DNA of 64,000 nucleotides. Origin: Taxillus chinensis (lineage: Eukaryota > Streptophyta > Magnoliopsida > Santalales > Loranthaceae). Positions 10,081 to 21,255 of this stretch are shown piece after piece (position 1 is the first letter of the stretch; the number at the start of each line of letters is the position of its first letter). A program made the translations under genes and the position numbers. The stretch is taken from positions 53,361,031 through 53,425,030 of the forward strand of contig CM042084.1 of NCBI GenBank assembly GCA_023512835.1. The letters run 5' to 3'. The notes below the pieces were generated by a model. That model saw nothing but the letters and a program-made list of their open reading frames with translations, had not been told where the DNA came from and did no database searches.

Positions 10081-11295
10081 TTAAAGTTTTAGTTCTTTGT
10101 GTATCATTTTCATTTCCTTATGTTTATAATGAAGGATTAAGCACTTAATGGGTAGGTTAACTTTACAGTTTTGTGACCACTTGACTTACTTGGGTTGAAT
10201 TTGCAATTTAATCATTACAAATAGAAAATGCAAGCTGTGAATTTAACCCATTGACGTGATTGTGAATTGCCTGTGACCCTATGCCTGCACTGGAAACAGA
10301 GATTGCCATCACCTGAAGGCTTTCTACATGATGGTTTGCTATGTATTTTTTGTAGTTAGGTTCCACTATCAAAATCTGGTGTTTAAATTTACCAAACACT
10401 CTATGTAGTTTATCTTTTCCTATTTAGAAGAGCCTAAGCAATTGTCATTTTTTTTTTTTGCAATTTTTTTTGTTTTACAATTATGGGTCTTTTGGTTGGG
10501 TGTTCTCAGAATGCGATTTTGTTTTCGAAAAAAAAAAAATTCAACCAACAAAATGTGTTTGATATATATATATATATTTGCTGAATAAAGTGGTATTTTA
10601 TAAAATAATTATTTTTAAAAATATGATTTAATTGTTTTTTATTTTCAAATTAAAATTTAATTTTTAAAATATAATTTAATTTCTTCCTTTTATTTTTTCT
10701 ACTTTATTGTTCAGGCCTATCATATTCTATTTTTATTAATTTTTGTAGGACTGTTTAAATTATTTTTTAGAATATATTATGTCTTGATAAATAGATTTTT
10801 TTTTAAAATTCAGAATTTATATTTCAATTTCAATAAAGATTTAAATCATATATCAAAATACAAAATTGAAAACATGTACTATACAATCCGATTGTGCACT
10901 CTGTTTTCGTTGTTTTCCCATGCTCCCCTACCCCTACACTTTTAGGCCTACTAGGAGTAAACTTTTAGAAAAACAATCTCAACCTTTTCAACTCCCTTGG
11001 CATGTGTTGTTGATTTTGTTTTTTGTTTTATTTTTCAATTTAGGACTCGGGTAGGTTACAGTTCCTTGGGAGTACTCTCTCCATGATAGACATTGGACCT
11101 TTGTTTATGTACACTTTCAATGGGCCATTGTGATTATGTACATGTCAAAAATTGAACCTAGGTGGCTATATTTATACATCCATCTAACATTGTTAAATAC
11201 CAAGTAAATAACTAATTTCAATTTTGCATTTCTAGTTATGTACATGAGAACGCATTTAAATCTCTTTGGTAACTCTCAGCTGCTTCATGCCCCAG
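10081..11295. other. Intron sequence, AT-rich
   Basis: This holds a short TA microsatellite (10562-10577), poly-A and poly-T runs, and otherwise featureless AT-rich DNA up to the acceptor at 11295. No coding segment is supported. Confidence 0.45.
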
Positions 11296-11389
11296 GTTGC
11301 TGATTCATGGGAATCCCTAGATGGATGGGTAGATGCACTTCGCCTAGTGTACACAATATATGCCCGAGGAAAAGCTGATGTCCTGGCAG
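11296..11389 (+). CDS. Host gene exon C, PH-like helix
   Basis: This exon begins after ATGCCCCAG in phase 0 and ends in phase 1 before GTATCA. It encodes 31 codons, including [20 protein letters not shown]. The order of acidic residues then W-x-x-A-L resembles the C-terminal helix of PH-like domains, where a conserved tryptophan packs on the barrel; this family comparison is inference. The preceding exon ends in a hydrophobic strand (GSVFL) that would lead into it. The next exon, which must start in phase 1, was not found before the repeat-rich region at 14.5 kb. Confidence 0.7.
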
Positions 11390-12429
11390 GTATCATAACT
11401 AGTTGATTTTTTTGGTCCTTGATATATTACCTTCGATGAGTTCTCTGTTGCTTTGGTCGTTGTGTTGTATATGTCCAGAGGATGAGTTTCCTCTAGGTGA
11501 CCCTTGTATATTATAATTTTTATGAATTACAGCAGCATTCATTTAACTTTCTTGTAAGATTATGGCTTCTTTTAGTTGGTTGAGTGGCTGTTTGAGGGTT
11601 GCTTAAAAACAGCCCTTACATCCTAAGAACATAGCCTTTTTAAAAGTTATACTTATTTCAGATGTCTTCATTCATTAATAACGATGTTCAATATCATCAG
11701 ATGGTTTTTTTTATGGGACTAAGTCCTCAATTATGTATCTATGTAAGTATGGAATAATTGAAAGTTCTTATTATATCATGGTTGATGATATGAGTGTTGC
11801 ATTTATATTCCAAGAATTAATCCTAAGTTTTTTTGCAAGTACATTTTAATGTTTGTAAAACATTTTATCAACGGCTAATGATAAATTGTTTTTGTATGAA
11901 TTTTAATTTTTGAAATGTGTAGTAGTTTAAGATGTTCAACTCTCTTTTAAGAAAAAGGTTTAGTGGTGTTTTTCTTTTATCTTGTGATTTCATGATTTTA
12001 TTTTATTGAAGTTATAATTTGAATTTAAATTTTGTAAAATAAATTTTATTTGATAAGAGAAAGAATGTGTTTTTTAAAAGTAGTTATTTTTGAAAATTGG
12101 TAAAAAAATGGCAAACAAAGAAAATTTGTGGGTTCGATAATAAAGCAGCAAATGGAAAAATAAAATTTTAAAATAAAGATTTTGATTAGTTACCTTTTTA
12201 AATAATGTATCTGGTGTATTAAATATTTTTTTGAGGACAGATGCAAATTAAATTTGAGCTAAAGGAAACAATTTTTTGACTTTTTTTTTTAAATGATGAA
12301 TGTTTGTACTACCCCTGTCAGTGTGTTGTACTAACTAGAATGATATAGTTTTGGTCTGATAAAAGCAAAATTCTTTCTTCGCCCCTCACCTCTCAAAAAA
12401 AATAAAATAAAAAATTAAACGGACTTTTA
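11390..12429. other. Non-coding AT-rich DNA
   Basis: This follows the donor of exon C. No exon, repeat family or transposon motif could be supported. Confidence 0.45.
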
Positions 12430-12651
12430 GGACATGTTTGTTTCACTTATTTTCTTTTTGTTTTTAAAATGTAATAGCTGTTTTCGAGTATAGAAGATAT
12501 AAAACTGAAAACAATAAAATATTATTTTCATTCTTTAGGACATAAAAAATAACAATAAGTTTTTGTTATTTTTAATTTTTAATTATTTTTACACGAAAAT
12601 TGCTATTACATTTTGAAAACAAAAATAAAAAACATCCCAACCAAACATGCC
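12430..12651. mobile_element. MITE with ~55-bp inverted termini
   Basis: The left end GGACATGTTTGTTTCAC... with TTTTAAAATGTAATAGC is mirrored at the right end (TGCTATTACATTTTGAAAAC ... CCAACCAAACATGCC). The inverted match runs for about 55 bp with a short AT-rich centre. The GGCATGTTTGG-type terminus recalls Tourist-like (PIF/Harbinger) MITEs. TTA lies on both sides, but the right copy is offset by two bases, so the target duplication is imperfect. Confidence 0.6.
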
Positions 12652-14478
12652 ATTAATTTTCGCTAAATGATATATTTGTCAATTCTAGCGCGGGTGAGTT
12701 TTGTGCGTTCACCGGCAAAGGGTCGTGTGATGTTCACCGTAGAAATAGGATCTTCATTTGGAAAAGTGGCTAATACGCAAATCCAGCTACAAATGGAAAA
12801 GATGCGTCTTTACGTCAGCAAAGGCCTCTTTATATGTCACGGAATGGACACCTTTCTTCGTTTATTACCATAAAGTAGGGTGTTGTATGTGGATTTTAGC
12901 GGGTTAGACTTTCTGTTCAATGCAAACTGAAATTATCGATCTAGTTCACTGAATTGGGTAACCCGTATCTGGATTGAACCGATCGATGGTTTGATTGATT
13001 TGATCGGTTCAACACAATTAATATAACTAAACATACCATGCCAAAGAAACGGTAAAAGAAGTCAAGACAGCTTACTGTCTAGCTTTGAAAAAAACAAGAA
13101 AATGCATACTTCAAAAAAAAAACCATTACAAATTTTTTGCAAACTAAAAAGAATTTTGAATACTTCAAGACGAGTGCAGAGTGGAAACTAAAAAACTTTG
13201 AATCCTAAGTCCAAGACGCGTGCAGAGTGCAGACTTTAGCTAGAAAAATATTAAACTCATTGGTCGGTTTTGGTTTAGACTGACTTTCGGTTACAAATTG
13301 AAACACGTCCAATTAGTTATTGAACATGTTATTATTTGGGCAGTTCGGTTTGGTTGGTTTTGTTGGATTAAGCCGGATTAGTGGTTTTGCAGCACAACCC
13401 AATCATAAATTGTCATTGTAGTTTCGTTTTTTATTTTATTTTAAAATATCGGTTCTTTTTAATTACCATTCCTTCCTGATTTTCTGACCTCATTTAAATT
13501 GATTTACTTTCTTTTTGTCCATTGAATTCTATTTTCTAACATGTGGAGAATAGTACACTTATTTTAAAATAGAAGATTTGGAGAAATTCATTCAGCAAAG
13601 AATGATGATGGAAAAGACAACGAAAAAATAATAATATATAATATCCACGGGAGAGGCCGGGTTGCTTTTATCCAAATACATTAGTCCAATAATGGAGGGA
13701 CACGTAAGCCCTTCACCCAAAAAACGATAGACTAGCCAAAATTTGAAACTTATTTACACTTGGCTCATTTTATATACGAGAATAAAATTGGAGAAAATTG
13801 AATTAATAAGAAAATAAGAAAAAAATTGAAGGAGATAGAACTAATAAGAAAATGAGAACGATTTATAAACTTACATGTAATAGGTATATAATACTATAAA
13901 TGAGTATTGTTTTAAAATTACAAATATATCCACCCCTATTATATGTCTTCTTCTTTTTGAGGTTGCTGCCACTACTACAACACCCCCCTCCCACACACAC
14001 AAATCATACTCTAGGCGTCAGTTGCTGAGTCAGAATTGGCAGATCAGCTATGTCTCCGCACCTTGTTTGAGACATATCGGATCTGCCTCTAGCTTTTGCT
14101 GCTCAGATGACCCTCCACCCACTCAGATTGGACTCCATGGCATTTGTTGAGTCAAAATAGATGGATCAACTGTCTCGTCCCTCCCCCCGTTTGCCTCATA
14201 GCCTATCGACCAGCCTCACTCGTGTGCCGACTTTACACGATAAAGCCATAAGTTGCTCAGAATCACCCACAATAAAGGGCATAATTGAAAAATTAATTAC
14301 CTTATGCAGGATAATCACTCAATACCAGGAGATGGGGGTAATCAAGATTATCTTATTAAGGGTCATTTTAATCCTAAGATAGTGGACCATTATCTCCTTT
14401 TGTATGTACCAAACACAAGAATGTGCATGAGAATAGATTTCATTTCATTGCATTATATTCTCGTGTGTATGTTCCAAA
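12652..14478. other. Non-coding, no supported feature
   Basis: This is AT-rich DNA with scattered inverted motifs around 12940-13380 (GATCGGTTCAA, CGGTTTGGTT) that may be decayed DNA-transposon ends. The 68-codon frame at 12667 has no recognisable feature. Confidence 0.4.
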
Positions 14479-15320
14479 CCAAAGGTCTAGGGGGGGGGGG
14501 GGGGTGAATAGACCTACGTCACTAAATTATGGCTTAACTCACTCAAATTCATACACTATTTGCAGTAAAGCGAAAGAAAAATAGTTTGAATAAAAGGAAA
14601 AACAAGCTGTTATTACTTTGGAACAATGATTGTTGTATTACAATGATAACCTAACAAACTATCATACCAAACCATGAAGAACAAGAACAATTGGAGGTTT
14701 TTAAAATTATCACAACAACTCTCACTTCTCACTTTTTTTTTCTTATATATTCTACAGTCTTATTTATAATAAAACAAAGAATGCAAAATAGAAAACCTAG
14801 TAACCTCCAGAAAGCATAAGTGAATCTCTGCAAGTAATTCAAAGTTAGGAATACAAATAACCATGAAATCTTCAAGTCAACTTTCTGAATATACTGCAAT
14901 AGATTAGCTAGCCACGTCACCAAACAAATCTATGAATGTCAATATAGTATTTGTTTCTATCATTATATCAAACATGCCTTGAACAACACGTCTTTTTAAA
15001 AATATCATCTTCAAAACTCGTAATTGAAAACCTTGTCATGCATGTGTAACAATCCATTACCTTTGTTTCAGTAACTTCGAGACATTGTAACATCGATTCA
15101 TTAACTCACAATTTGAATTTCAATTTGTTTAGGGACGAGACAATGACTTCGGTTCCAAGGTACTTCAGTATAAGAGCTTAAATAACAAACTTGAACACAT
15201 TGATTTATGAAGTGAAATAAACTTTCTTCGAGTTAATATCTTCATCTTAAAAAGAGCACTTCAAATAGCTTAGTCATGAACTAGTTTGAGATAACGTAAT
15301 TATCGAACTGAAGCAATTTG
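14479..15320 (-). repeat. Copia-type LTR fragment ending in poly-C
   Basis: Read on the minus strand this ends in TAGGTCTATTCACC followed by a run of C, like the LTR ends near 27287 and 39870. A TATA-like TATTATAAATAAGAC lies inside (about 14755-14770 on +). A G run at 14490-14504 is flanked by GGTCTA and TAGACC. Its 5' part is cut by the LTR that starts at 15321. Confidence 0.5.
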
Positions 15321-16127
15321 TGTTGGATCGAACCTAGAATTTGGATGATACTGATAAAACCCTATGTAATTTGGTTTGAGATCTTTCAATGTAATTTCTA
15401 ACATGTTACAGAAGACAAGTGTTAATCTGGATCTTCCCTCATGAGTACAAAGTTAAGGACATGATACATAATTCTGATCCAGACCAACGTGAGTGTCGTC
15501 AATGAACTTGGTAAATAACCAAGTCATTACAGGATACGGAGTAAGGATTATTAGTGCGGACTAAGCACTTAAAGATATGGACTAAGGAATCTGGGTCTTA
15601 TACTCAAACGGACTAAGAATCCTAGTCTACAACTCGTGCAAAGTAAGAGAGAAATATGCAGAATAAAGAGCTAAGTCTTCCACTCATGCGGACTAAGAAC
15701 AAGAAGACACAGAGTAAGGAATCCGAGTCTTTCACTCACGTGGAGTAACAAAGGACTTGTGCCGAATAAGGACCCGAGTCTTTTGTTCGCACGGAGTAAG
15801 GAAAAGAGAAGCAGAGTAATGAATCTGAACCTTTACTCAAGCGGAGTAAGGATGTGCTAACACAGAGTAAGCCATCTGAACCTCATACTCGCACGAAGTA
15901 AGGAAGTGTTGACATGGAGTAAGCCTTCCAAATCTTTTGTTCACACGGAGTAAGGAAGCGCTGACATGGAATAAGGATTCAAGTATGAAATTGACACGGA
16001 GTACGCAACCATTGACACTGAGTAAGGATTCAAGCTTCATTAACACGAGTAAGGAACCTTACAATGGATTAAGACACTGCTCCAATTAATTAGCTTCGCA
16101 TTCAAAGTCATTAGCTCGCTGTGTCCC
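15321..16127 (+). repeat. Copia-type LTR, 5' part, with CGGAGTAAG array
   Basis: It starts TGTTGGATC and runs up to the target site GTCCC of the inserted chromovirus. It continues after that insertion at 26749-27287. It is an inverted relative of the LTRs of the Ulp1-like element at 37182-37965 and 39846-41191. From about 15535 to 16070 the motif CGGAGTAAG or CGGACTAAG and variants recur about every 27 bases. Confidence 0.8.
16123..16127. repeat. Left target duplication (GTCCC) of chromovirus
   Basis: GTCCC here and at 26749-26753 directly abut TGTCACG... and ...CTTTACA, the two ends of the inserted element. The uninterrupted relative at about 40415 (reverse strand) reads TATGTCCCGATGTAAG, which confirms the empty site. 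Confidence 0.92.
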
Positions 16128-18620
16128 TGTCACGCCCCCGAATTCCAGGAAACCCGGAACCGGGTACATGACTTCCCCTTGCCCGCACCCGATAGGTCAA
16201 GGGGTTGGTGACTAGCACCAATGGAGACTACACCGCGGGTGTTGTCTCAAATATGCAACCCTGTACAGTCATACATCAAGGGTAATCCTGTACTTTCCCA
16301 TATATCATCATGCATATAATGAGTCAAACAGTCATACAAACATCACATCATACAGTATGCAAATACAACTGTCCACGGACCCATGTCCGGGATATCACAT
16401 AAAACAATACAGTATATAACTGTATCATACATCATAGTAGTGGGCGTCCTCCTAGAAGAAAGTCCTCTACTAGTCTCGGGTCACACCTGAAAAGGGTAAA
16501 CAACAAGTAGGGGTGAGCGACAAGCTCAGTAGGTGACCCCAACACTCCACATCATGCAAACAGACAAGTCTATACTACATGCTCTGTGTACTCGTGCACT
16601 GTGTAGTGTGCACAAACATCAGGACTCAGCCTGCAAACAAACATCAGGACCCAGCCTGCCCACACAGAACAGCTTGTCCACGATCCTCCATGGGATCCCA
16701 GCTCAGGGCACTCAGCCGTAGCTCCACGAGCTCATCTGCTCAACTGAGGCCTTAGTCTGTCCACAACGCAATATGCCCGGCCATAGTCGCCACACAGGCC
16801 TGCCCTCGGCGCATATGCCTGCCACGTCAACCACATAACACCATTGGTGCATCACGGTGAGAACCCAACAAGTCATGGAACCTAAGTCCCAAATCCATAA
16901 GCCAACATACCAACACCAATATGGTCTTAAGGTGTACAACACTGCCTTTAGAACTGTAGTCAGTCTTCACAAGTCGATCCTCAATCCTTGATTTATGAAG
17001 GAAGTACCCATAGCAGCTATTTTCTTGAAATCAAAAGTCCCGGCATTGGGTTCCTATAGCATAACTAAGATAATCCAATTTTTGGGGATTTTTCTGAGAT
17101 GTCGAACCCACTTTCCAAAAAGTCACAACTACGAACTTTTGGGTTTTTTCGAGATTTAACACTAAATCCCAATTTTCACATTTTGGAAGAGTGGGAATTA
17201 ATTTTTCTAGTATTTTTCTTTGAATCCAAATTGGGGGTATTTCGTTATTTACATTGTAACTTAATACTTGAATGTGTAGATGGGTATGGGTTACAATGTA
17301 AATAGGTCCAGTCCAGTGCTGTCCAGTGTCCAGTTACACTGTTGGAGCTGCGACTCGTAGCTCAGAACCTGCGACTTGTAGCTGCGGAATGGCGACTTGT
17401 AGCTGCGGAGTGCGGAGCTGCAGCGCGCCTCGAAGACTCGAAGCGAGGCTACGACCTTCGACCTACGAGGCAACGAACTTCAACCTTCGAACTACGGGTC
17501 TACGAACTACGACCCTACGAACTACGAACCTTCGAGCTACGGACTACGGGTCTACGAACTACGACCCTACGAACTATGAACCTTCGAGCTACGAACTACG
17601 GGTCAACGAACTACGACCCTACGAACTACGAACCTTCGACCCTTCGACCCAGAACTTCGAGTCTTCGTCATTTCAACCCAAGAACGCGCCCAGGGTACTG
17701 TTCATCGTCGTTTTCACATGTTCTTTGTTTGAAACGCGCCCAGAAACTCCCAGACGCTCACTAACGCCCCTGTTTCGCAACAAACTACGATATTTACCTC
17801 AAAACGCGTCCAGAACGCCTCTAAATCGCGCAGAAACAACAGAAACACGTATAAAATTTCAGATTTCCAGAAATCTAGATCTAAACCCAGATTTCCATGG
17901 TTGACTTATCAACCCTCATGAAAAACACAGTTAATCAACCCAAAATCACAAAAACATATATCCACAATGATATAAAACAGTTCTTAACCACAGATCTTAT
18001 GCTAAACCATTAGATCTAACCCAAAATTGGATTTCCCCAAATTCTAGGGTTCATGCTCAATTTCATAAATGATGATAAATTCGTGCAGATCCAAAACAAG
18101 AGAGAGATAAGAAGTTCAAGGACACCTACCTAAAGTGAATCTTTGAGCTCCACGAACCCAAATCGCCCCAAATCGCCAAGGCCTCCAAGCTCTCTCAAGC
18201 TCTCTCTCTCAAACACACAAACGTGATAACGTAAAGTGAAAGCTTCTTCTTTTTTTTTTGCTATTTTTATTTCTGCCAGTCAACTGACCTAGTCAACCAT
18301 TGACCCAGTCAATAATTGACCTCCCAACACAAAAATTGACCCCCAATGCCTCGAACTCCAAATTGAGTCAAACTACAGTCGAAACGCTCGAAATGACGAG
18401 CATAATACTAGACTGATATTATTACACCCAAATGACCACTCAAACGCAAAGTCAACCAATAAACCCCGAAAAGTCAACAATCAGGTCAAACGGGGCCTCA
18501 ACTCGGAATCAGGCCCAAGTACAGTTAAAATGTTCACATCGACGACTACACTACCGTCCAGATAGTTACATTCCCATAGAATGGCTATCTCTCAAAACTA
18601 CCCAAATATGAGTCTTTACA
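16128..18620 (-). repeat. Chromovirus 3' LTR
   Basis: It reads TGTCACGCCCC... on + and ends ...GAGTCTTTACA at 18620, where the polypurine tract (GGTGGGGAGGA on minus) begins. It is highly similar to the LTR at 24287-26748. It contains a minisatellite of ACTACGACCCTACGAACTACGAAC-like units at about 17480-17650. Confidence 0.9.
17440..17660. repeat. TACGAACTACGACCC minisatellite in LTR
   Basis: Units such as CTACGAACTACGACC, ACGAACCTTCGAGCTACG and variants repeat here and again in the other LTR at about 25600-25790, where the copy number differs. The open frames it creates are by-products of the repeat. Confidence 0.75.
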
Positions 18621-19437
18621 TCCTCCCCACCTTTGGACTTTTCGTCCTCGAAAATAAAACACATGCCCAAAGGACATAGCAAAATTCAATCTCAATGTCC
18701 CAACAACAAAACATAAAACATGATCACCAATCACACATGTGCAATGCAACTCGCAACAAGCCAAAAGGGCTGACAAAATCCAACAACAACGAGCTAAACC
18801 ACATCTCAAACAAATATGCAAAACAAATACATAAAACTATAGCAAAACTATTTTTTTCTGCTATTTATATTTCTGCCAGTCAACTGACCTAGTTAACCAT
18901 TGACCCAGTCAATAATTGACCTCCCAACACAAAAATTGACCTCCAAGGCCCCGAACTCCAAATTGAGTCAAACTACAGTCGAAACGCTCGAAATGACGAG
19001 CACAAAACTAGACTAATATTATTACACCCAAATGACCACTCAAATGCAAAGTCAACCAATAAACCCTGAAAAGTCAACAATCAGGTCAAACGTGGCCCTG
19101 ACTCGGAATCGGGCCCAAGTACAGTCAAAATGCTCACATCGACGACTACACTACCGTCTAGATAGTTACATTCCCATAGAATGGCTATCTCTCAAAACTA
19201 CCCAAATACGAGTCTTTACATCCTCCCCACCTTAGGACTTTTCGTTCTCGAAAATAAAACACACGCCCAAAGGACATAGCAAAATTCAAGCTCAATGTCC
19301 CAACAACAAAACATAAAACATGATCACCAATCACACATGTGCAATGCAACTCGCAACAAGCCAAAAGGGCTGACAAAATCCAACAACAACGAGCTAAACC
19401 ACATCTCAAACCACATATGCAAAACAAATGCATAAAA
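18271..19437. repeat. 600-bp tandem duplication across 3' LTR edge and polypurine tract
   Basis: The segment starting CTGCCAGTCAACTGACC at 18273 recurs at 18873, exactly 600 bases later. The ends CCCAAATA(T/C)GAGTCTTTACA fall at 18620 and 19220. Each unit contains the last ~350 bp of the LTR, the polypurine tract and ~240 bp of internal sequence. The element therefore has two LTR/polypurine junctions in tandem. A third polypurine-like copy lies at about 19468-19478. Confidence 0.88.
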
Positions 19438-19479
19438 CATAACTCATACCTCAGGGAAGGTCCTCACATCCTCCCCACC

Positions 19480-20511
19480 TCAGGACTGATCGTCCTCGAA
19501 CAGCTCAGGATGAAGAACCCGCATCTGGCTCTCTTTCTCCCAAGTCTGCTCCTCCATGCCTCGGTGCCGCCATAACACCCGAACTAGTGGGATCGTCTTG
19601 CCTCGCAAGACTTGGTCCCGCCTGTCCAAAATCTGTGTTCTACAAGGCCGCCCATACAGCGCCTCATACGGAGCTATCCCAATCGTGGCCTGATAAATGT
19701 TGTTGTAAGAGAACTCTACCAAAGGAAGGTGAGTTTCCCAACAACCTCCAAAATCTAGGACACAGGCACGCAACATATCCTCGAGCGTCTGAATCGTCCG
19801 CTCCGACTGACCATCCGTCTGCGGATGAAAGGTTGTACTGAGGTTAACCCTAGTACCCAAAGCTCGCTGCAACTGTCTCCAAAACTGAGAGGTGAACCTC
19901 GCATCCCGACCAGATACAATAGACAATGGGACTCCATGCAACCACACAATAACATCAATATACCTATGTCCCAAAGTCCTCACTGGGTCTGTCTCTCGAA
20001 TCGGAATAAAATGTGTCGATTTGGTCAACCGGTCGACAATTACCCATATTGTGTCGTGTCCCCTGGAACGAGGAAGTCCAGTGACAAAATCCATGGTCAT
20101 GTGGTCCCATTTCCACTCTGGCACTGGCAATGACTGCAACTCACCAGCTGATCTCAGGTGCTCTACCTTGACCTGCTGACAGGTCAAACACCTCCTCACA
20201 AAATCAGCAATGGCCTTCTTCAGGCCTGGCCACCAAAACTGCCTTCTCACGGCATGGTACATCTTGGTCCCACCAGGATATACAGCTAACCCCGACTGGT
20301 GAAATTCCCGAAGAACCTCCTCCTGAAGAGAAGTGGGAACTATCAGGCGACCCCTATACCTCAATATATGCTCAGCATCCTCAGTCCAATCAGAAGATGC
20401 CTGCCCAGTCTGAATCCTGTCCCTGATGACCTCATAGTTAACGTCCCCCAGCTGATCCTCTATGATCCTACGCTGTAACTCAGGGACTGCGACGACAACA
20501 CTGAGGGTCCC
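19480..20511 (-). pseudogene. Chromovirus integrase with deleted C-terminus and chromodomain-like end
   Basis: Integrase copies retroelement cDNA into chromosomes. Visible parts are the zinc-binding region with HQSGLAVYPGGTKMYHAV and CLTCQ, the catalytic core with MDFVTGLP (first Asp), SGRDARFTSQFW (second Asp) and QSERTIQTLEDMLRA (Glu). After ALYGRPCRTQIL the frame jumps straight to DRRDQVLRGKTIPLVRVLWR and WRHRGMEEQTWEKE, the chromodomain-like tail, with about 150 residues of the GPY/F region missing. The deletion keeps the frame. An in-frame TGA at 20512-20514 separates it from RNase H. The protein ends PELFEDDQS just before a polypurine-rich stretch. Confidence 0.9.
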
Positions 20512-20514
20512 TCA

Positions 20515-21255
20515 CCCCTCACTGGTCACCATCTGCAACCTCATCGCTGCCAACTGACCCATCATCTCCCATTCCTTAATGGCACAATGGGCCACCACGG
20601 CCTTGCTCTTCCTACTCAGAGCATCTGCCACCACATTACCCTTCCCAGGGGTATACATCATATCAAACTGAAACTGCTGCAGGTACTCCACCCACCGCCT
20701 CTGCCTAAGGTTCAGGTCTCGCTGAGAGAAGATATACTGCAAGCTCTTGTGGTCCGTATATACCACAAATTTCTCCCCAAGGAGATAATGCTACCAGCTC
20801 TTTAAAGCAAAGATCACTGTAGCCAACTCCAAATCATGCGTGGGATAGTTCTGCTCATGTGGTCTCAACTGCCTAGACCCATAAGCAATCACCTGCCGAG
20901 TCTGCATCAGCACACAACCAAGCCCCACCTTAGAGGCATCACAATACACCTCAAAAGGCACACCCTCCTGTGGAAGAATCAGGATAGGTGCTGAAGTTAA
21001 TCGTGCTTTCAGCTCAATGAAAGCACTCTCACATGCATCAGACCAAACAAAAGGAACTCCCTTCCTGGTCAGGTTCGTCATAGGAGCTGCTAACCAGGAA
21101 AAATCCTCCACGAACCCCCAATAGTAGCCTGTCAAACCAAGGAAGCTACGAATCTCAAACACATTCGTGGGCCTCTTCCACAACATGACTGCCTCAATCT
21201 TCTTAGGATCCACTGTGATACCCTCCGAAGATACCGCATGCCCCAAGAAGTGCAC
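20515..21255 (-). pseudogene. Chromovirus reverse transcriptase thumb and RNase H
   Basis: The frame has [20 protein letters not shown] (reverse transcriptase connection), [16 protein letters not shown] (first RNase H Asp), [15 protein letters not shown] (Glu), YTDHKSLQYIF (second Asp) and [10 protein letters not shown] (last Asp). An in-frame TAG at 20791-20793 splits the RNase H and a TAG at 21256-21258 separates it from the reverse transcriptase palm. The frame is otherwise continuous. Confidence 0.92.

Noticed and set aside
12667..12873. 68-codon plus-strand frame as a further host exon
   Set aside because: No splice sites in the needed phase and no similarity to the preceding exons.
17326..17904. 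192-codon open frame on + in the chromovirus LTR
   Set aside because: It is a by-product of the ACTACGACCC minisatellite. Two frames are open at once, the repeat copy number differs between LTRs, and the sequence lies antisense to the element.
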